Assembly (NCBI RefSeq): GCF_014656075.1
Contig: NZ_BNBS01000084.1
Span: forward strand, 1-35,075
Length of the DNA: 35,075 nucleotides
Direction: 5' to 3'
Origin: Streptomyces hydrogenans
Lineage (GTDB): Bacteria > Actinomycetota > Actinomycetes > Streptomycetales > Streptomycetaceae
Both the position numbers and the translations under genes were made by a program. This document shows, in pieces, positions 31,506 through 35,075 of the stretch (positions are counted from its first letter, which is position 1; the number at the start of each line of letters is the position of its first letter). Under the pieces are notes generated by a model. That model saw nothing but the letters and a program-made list of their open reading frames with translations. It had not been told where the DNA came from and searched no databases.

Positions 31506-33014
31506 GTGACTGCTCTCACTCTCAGCACTGCCGGAGCGGCGACGCTGCGTGCCGACGCCCTCGTCGTCGGCGTCGCGAAGGCCGGGAAGGCGCTCGTCGT
31601 CGCCCCGGGCGCGGAGGCTGTCGACAAGGCGTTCGACGGGCGGCTCGCCGCCGTCCTGGAGACCCTGGGTGCCTCGGGTGGAGAGGGTGAGGCGACCAAG
31701 CTCCCCGCGCCCGCCGGCCTGAAGGCCCCCGTCGTCCTCGCCGTCGGCCTCGGCTCCGCCCCCGAGGACGGCGAGTCGTACGACTCCGAGACCCTGCGCC
31801 GCGCCGCCGGCACCGCCGCCCGCGTCCTGTTCGGCTCGAAGAAGGCCGCGTTCGCGCTGCCGGTCGCCTCGGCCGAGGACGCCGGCGCGATCGCCGAGGG
31901 CGCGCTGCTGGGCGCCTACTCCTTCGACGCCTACCAGGAGTCCGGCAAGGACGCGAAGAAGCCGCTGGCCGAGGTGGCGCTGCTCGGCGCCAAGCCGCGC
32001 GACAAGGCCCACAAGGCCGCCGCGGACCGCGCCCTGGCCGTGGCCGAGGAGATCAACCGCGCCCGCGACCTCATCAACACCCCGCCGAACGACCTGACCC
32101 CCGCCGCCTTCGCCGTCGCCGCCCAGGCCGCCGGCAAGGAGCACGGCCTCAAGGTCCAGGTCCTCGACGAGAAGGCGCTCGCCAAGGGCGGCTACGGCGG
32201 CATCCTCGGCGTCGGCGCCGGCTCGGAGAACCCGCCGCGCCTGGTCCGCATCGCCTACACCCACCCGAAGGCGGAGAAGACCCTCGCCCTGATCGGCAAG
32301 GGCATCACCTACGACTCGGGCGGCATCTCCCTCAAGCCGGCCGGCCACAACGAGACGATGAAGTGCGACATGAGCGGCGCCGCCGCCGTGTTCTCCACCG
32401 TCGTCGTCGCGGCCCGCCTCGGCCTGGAGGTCAACGTCACGGCGTGGCTCGCCCTCGCCGAGAACATGCCGTCGGGCTCCGCCACCCGCCCGGGTGACGT
32501 GCTGCGCATGTACAGCGGCAAGACCGTCGAGGTCCTCAACACCGACGCCGAGGGCCGGCTCGTCCTCGCGGACGCGATCACCAGGGCGTCCGAGGAGCAC
32601 CCGGACGCGATCGTCGACGTGGCGACCCTGACCGGCGCCATGGTCCTCGCGCTCGGCGACCGCACCTTCGGCATCATGGCCAACGACGACGACTACCGGA
32701 CCGCGATCCACGACATCGCGGGCGAGGTCGGCGAGCAGTCCTGGCCGATGCCGCTCCCGGCGGACCTGCGCAAGACCATGGACTCCCCCACCGCCGACAT
32801 GGCGAACATGGGCGTCCGGATGGGCGGCGGCCTGATCGCCGGCCTCTTCCTCCAGGAGTTCGTGGGCGAGGGCATCACCTGGGCCCACCTGGACATCGCG
32901 GGCCCGGCCTTCCACGAGGGCGCCCCGTACGGCTACACCCCCAAGGGCGGCACCGGCTCCTCGGTCCGCACCCTGGTCCGGCTCGCCGAGCTGACGGCGG
33001 CCGGCGAGCTCTGA
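31506..33014 (+). CDS. pepA: Leucyl aminopeptidase (M17 family)
   Basis: This is a dinuclear-metal cytosolic aminopeptidase of about 502 residues. Metal and active-site segments are clear: KGITYDSGGISLKP (lysine and aspartate ligands), MKCDMSGAAAV, and the M17 signature NTDAEGRLVLADA with its Asp and Glu ligands. The N-terminal third is the variable domain. It releases N-terminal amino acids during protein turnover; some family members also bind DNA, which cannot be judged here. Start is uncertain between ATG 31485 and GTG 31506. I prefer the GTG because the product then begins MTALTLSTAGAA, as I recall for homologues, but neither has a convincing ribosome site. A strong terminator follows. 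Confidence 0.93.
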   Translation: MTALTLSTAGAATLRADALVVGVAKAGKALVVAPGAEAVDKAFDGRLAAVLETLGASGGEGEATKLPAPAGLKAPVVLAVGLGSAPEDGESYDSETLRRAAGTAARVLFGSKKAAFALPVASAEDAGAIAEGALLGAYSFDAYQESGKDAKKPLAEVALLGAKPRDKAHKAAADRALAVAEEINRARDLINTPPNDLTPAAFAVAAQAAGKEHGLKVQVLDEKALAKGGYGGILGVGAGSENPPRLVRIAYTHPKAEKTLALIGKGITYDSGGISLKPAGHNETMKCDMSGAAAVFSTVVVAARLGLEVNVTAWLALAENMPSGSATRPGDVLRMYSGKTVEVLNTDAEGRLVLADAITRASEEHPDAIVDVATLTGAMVLALGDRTFGIMANDDDYRTAIHDIAGEVGEQSWPMPLPADLRKTMDSPTADMANMGVRMGGGLIAGLFLQEFVGEGITWAHLDIAGPAFHEGAPYGYTPKGGTGSSVRTLVRLAELTAAGEL

Positions 33015-33030
33015 GCACGCCGGTGACGGC

Positions 33031-33061
33031 AGGGGCCCCGGGCGTCGCGCCCGGGGCCCCT
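33031..33061 (+). terminator. Terminator after pepA
   Basis: AGGGGCCCCGGGCG (33031-33044) pairs perfectly with 33048-33061 across the loop TCG, 17 bp past the pepA stop. Confidence 0.8.
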
Positions 33062-33245
33062 CCGCGTGTGCGCGCCGTCACCCCCCGGGGGTGTTCGCCG
33101 TCGACGAAATCCGTAGCTTCGTACGCCCTGGTGGGTGGCCGGACGGAGGATCGCCCGGTCTCATCCACCGGCCCCGCGTCCCGCCATCCGTCAACAAGTG
33201 CGAAGATGGGTTCTCGGCAGGACAGGGCCCCCACCACAGGGCCGA

Positions 33246-33251
33246 CATAAT
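33246..33251 (+). promoter_or_regulatory. Candidate lpd -10 box
   Basis: CATAAT at 33246-33251 matches TATAAT in five of six positions, about 75 bp before the lpd start. It is the best -10 in the otherwise featureless 33062-33323 spacer; no clear -35. Confidence 0.4.
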
Positions 33252-33323
33252 GCGGCCGGACACCGGAGCCGCCGCCTGGTCATCGACGACCGGCGACGAG
33301 CGCACATGCATGGAGGACGTGAC

Positions 33324-34712
33324 GTGGCGAACGACGCCAGCACCGTTTTCGACCTAGTGATCCTCGGCGGCGGTAGCGGCGGTTACGCCGCGGCGCTGCG
33401 CGGAGCGCAGCTGGGCCTGGACGTCGCACTGATCGAGAAGAACAAGCTCGGCGGCACCTGCCTGCACAACGGCTGCATCCCGACGAAGGCCCTGCTCCAC
33501 GCCGGCGAGGTCGCCGACCAGGCGCGCGAGGCGGAGCAGTTCGGTGTCAAGGCCTCCTTCGAGGGCATCGACATCAAGGGCGTGCACAAGTACAAGGACG
33601 ACGTGATCTCGGGCCTCTACAAGGGTCTGCAGGGTCTCGTCGCCTCCCGCAAGGTCACCTACATCGAGGGCACCGGCCGTCTGTCCTCCCCGACCTCCGT
33701 CGACGTCGACGGTCGCCGGGTCGAGGGCCGCCACGTCCTGCTCGCCACCGGTTCCGTGCCGAAGTCCCTGCCGGGCCTGGAGATCGACGGCAACCGGATC
33801 ATCACCTCGGACCACGCCCTCACCCTGGACCGTGTGCCGGAGTCCGCCATCATCCTCGGCGGCGGTGTGATCGGCGTCGAGTTCGCCTCCGCGTGGAAGT
33901 CCTTCGGCACCGACGTCACGGTGATCGAGGGCATGAAGCACCTCGTCCCGGTCGAGGACGAGAACAGCTCGAAGCTCCTGGAGCGCGCCTTCCGCAAGCG
34001 GGGCATCAAGTTCAACCTCGGCACCTTCTTCCAGGGCGCCGAGTACACCGAGAACGGCGTGAAGGTCACCCTCGCCGACGGCAAGGCCTTCGAGGCCGAG
34101 GTGCTGCTCGTCGCCATCGGCCGCGGCCCGGTCTCGGCCGGCCTCGGCTACGAGGAGCAGGGCGTCGCGATGGACCGCGGCTACGTCCTGGTCGACGAGT
34201 ACATGCGCACCAACGTGCCCACGATCTCCGCCGTCGGCGACCTGGTCCCGACGCTCCAGCTCGCGCACGTCGGCTTCGCCGAGGGCATCCTGGTGGCGGA
34301 GCGGATCGCCGGTCTCAAGGCCGTCCCGATCGACTACGACGGCGTGCCGCGGGTGACGTACTGCCACCCCGAGGTCGCCTCCGTCGGCATCACCGAGGCC
34401 AAGGCCAAGGAGATCTACGGCGCGGACAAGGTCGTCGCCCTCAAGTACAACCTCGCGGGCAACGGCAAGAGCAAGATCCTCAAGACCGCGGGCGAGATCA
34501 AGCTCGTCCAGGTCAAGGACGGTGCCGTGGTCGGCGTCCACATGGTCGGTGACCGCATGGGCGAGCAGGTCGGCGAAGCGCAGCTGATCTACAACTGGGA
34601 GGCGCTGCCGGCCGAGGTCGCGCAGCTCATCCACGCCCACCCGACGCAGAACGAGGCGCTCGGCGAGGCCCACCTGGCCCTGGCCGGCAAGCCTCTGCAC
34701 TCCCACGACTGA
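33324..34712 (+). CDS. lpdA: Dihydrolipoamide dehydrogenase (E3)
   Basis: The 462-residue flavoprotein has the FAD-binding LVILGGGSGGYAAALRGAQLG at residues 10-30, the redox-active disulfide GGTCLHNGCIPTK, the NAD-binding AIILGGGVIGVEFASAWKSFG, the second FAD motif ISAVGDL and the C-terminal catalytic HAHPTQNEALGE. It reoxidises dihydrolipoyl groups of 2-oxoacid dehydrogenase complexes, reducing NAD+. GTG 33324 has GGAGG 7 nt upstream; the long in-frame extension upstream is promoter DNA. The acyltransferase (E2) gene follows after 63 bp, which supports a role in the 2-oxoglutarate or pyruvate dehydrogenase complex. Confidence 0.96.
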   Translation: MANDASTVFDLVILGGGSGGYAAALRGAQLGLDVALIEKNKLGGTCLHNGCIPTKALLHAGEVADQAREAEQFGVKASFEGIDIKGVHKYKDDVISGLYKGLQGLVASRKVTYIEGTGRLSSPTSVDVDGRRVEGRHVLLATGSVPKSLPGLEIDGNRIITSDHALTLDRVPESAIILGGGVIGVEFASAWKSFGTDVTVIEGMKHLVPVEDENSSKLLERAFRKRGIKFNLGTFFQGAEYTENGVKVTLADGKAFEAEVLLVAIGRGPVSAGLGYEEQGVAMDRGYVLVDEYMRTNVPTISAVGDLVPTLQLAHVGFAEGILVAERIAGLKAVPIDYDGVPRVTYCHPEVASVGITEAKAKEIYGADKVVALKYNLAGNGKSKILKTAGEIKLVQVKDGAVVGVHMVGDRMGEQVGEAQLIYNWEALPAEVAQLIHAHPTQNEALGEAHLALAGKPLHSHD

Positions 34713-34775
34713 CGCTCACGTCACTCACAGGGCGCGACGACCAACTTCCGCAATTCGTTAGGAGCAACTGAAACC

Positions 34776-35075
34776 ATGTCGGTTTCCGTAACCCTGCCGG
34801 CGCTCGGCGAGAGCGTCACCGAGGGCACCGTCACCCGCTGGCTCAAGGCCGAGGGTGAGCGCGTCGAGGCGGACGAGCCGCTGCTCGAGGTCTCGACCGA
34901 CAAGGTCGACACCGAGATCCCCGCCCCCGCCTCCGGCATCCTCGCCTCCATCAAGGTGGCCGAGGACGAGACCGTCGAGGTCGGCGCCGAGCTCGCCATC
35001 ATCGACGACGGCTCCGGCGCGCCGGCCGCCGCCCCGGCGCCCGCCGCCGAGGCCGCTCCGGCCCCGGCCGCCGAG
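34776..35075 (+). CDS. sucB: Dihydrolipoamide acyltransferase (E2), N-terminal part, cut by window end
   Basis: The first 100 residues are present. They form a lipoyl domain (MSVSVTLPALGESVTEGTV...) with the lipoylated lysine K43 in EVSTDKVDTEIP, followed by the start of an Ala/Pro-rich flexible linker. E2 carries the acyl group on lipoamide between E1 and E3. The succinyl versus acetyl specificity lies in the missing catalytic domain; sucB is the usual name for the gene following lpd in Streptomyces. AGGAG lies 11 nt before the ATG, a slightly long spacing. The gene continues beyond the window. Confidence 0.92.
   Translation, partial: MSVSVTLPALGESVTEGTVTRWLKAEGERVEADEPLLEVSTDKVDTEIPAPASGILASIKVAEDETVEVGAELAIIDDGSGAPAAAPAPAAEAAPAPAAE

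Noticed and set aside
31482..32915. A minus-strand frame opposite pepA
   Set aside because: pepA carries the full M17 signature on the plus strand; the opposite frame is low complexity.

Overview
The window is about 35 kb of very GC-rich DNA with strong third-position G/C bias, GTG and TTG starts, many leaderless promoters and typical actinomycete gene families. It looks like the chromosomal core of a Streptomyces species or a close relative. From memory, and unchecked, the order pspA ... pepA-lpd-sucB is the one found around SCO2168-SCO2181 of S. coelicolor. I see no tRNA, rRNA, CRISPR array, integrase or insertion sequence.

Layout. 1-6.6 kb: a cysteine desulfurase-TusA fusion, a hairpin-rich intergenic element, a PfkB/adenosine kinase-type sugar kinase, two hypothetical proteins, the Fe-S carrier erpA and quinolinate synthase nadA (itself a 4Fe-4S enzyme). 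6.6-11.9 kb: on the minus strand, a DesK/NarL-type histidine kinase, its LuxR-type response regulator and a large RND (HAE1/AcrB-like) transporter, preceded by a tandem array of about 25-bp units. 12.3-16.9 kb: pspA-pspAA (membrane stress), a DUF3043 membrane protein with a methyltransferase, an HtrA-type protease and a small conserved protein. 16.9-23.4 kb: cobalamin nucleotide-loop assembly (cobU fused to a metallo-beta-lactamase-like domain, cobT, cobS), interrupted by an MprF/DUF2156-type lysyltransferase-like protein, a rhomboid-like protein and a membrane protein. 23.5-24.7 kb: a lipoprotein.

24.7-31.2 kb: the most interesting part. A five-gene minus-strand operon encodes a secreted polysaccharide deacetylase (Agd3/CE18-like), a PelF-like GT4 glycosyltransferase, a polytopic membrane protein, a spherulin-4 (GH135-like) protein and a GH114 endo-alpha-1,4-galactosaminidase-like lipoprotein. 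Its contents match, part for part, the fungal galactosaminogalactan cluster (Agd3, Gtb3, Sph3, Ega3) and partly the bacterial Pel system. I infer a system for a partly deacetylated, cationic, galactosamine-type exopolysaccharide.

31.5-35.1 kb: housekeeping genes on the plus strand, namely leucyl aminopeptidase pepA, dihydrolipoamide dehydrogenase lpd, and the start of the dihydrolipoamide acyltransferase gene (sucB type), cut by the window end.

Regulatory layout: several genes have a TANNNT -10 box ending 6-8 nt before the start codon, so their mRNAs should be leaderless. Strong GC-rich hairpins separate most transcription units.
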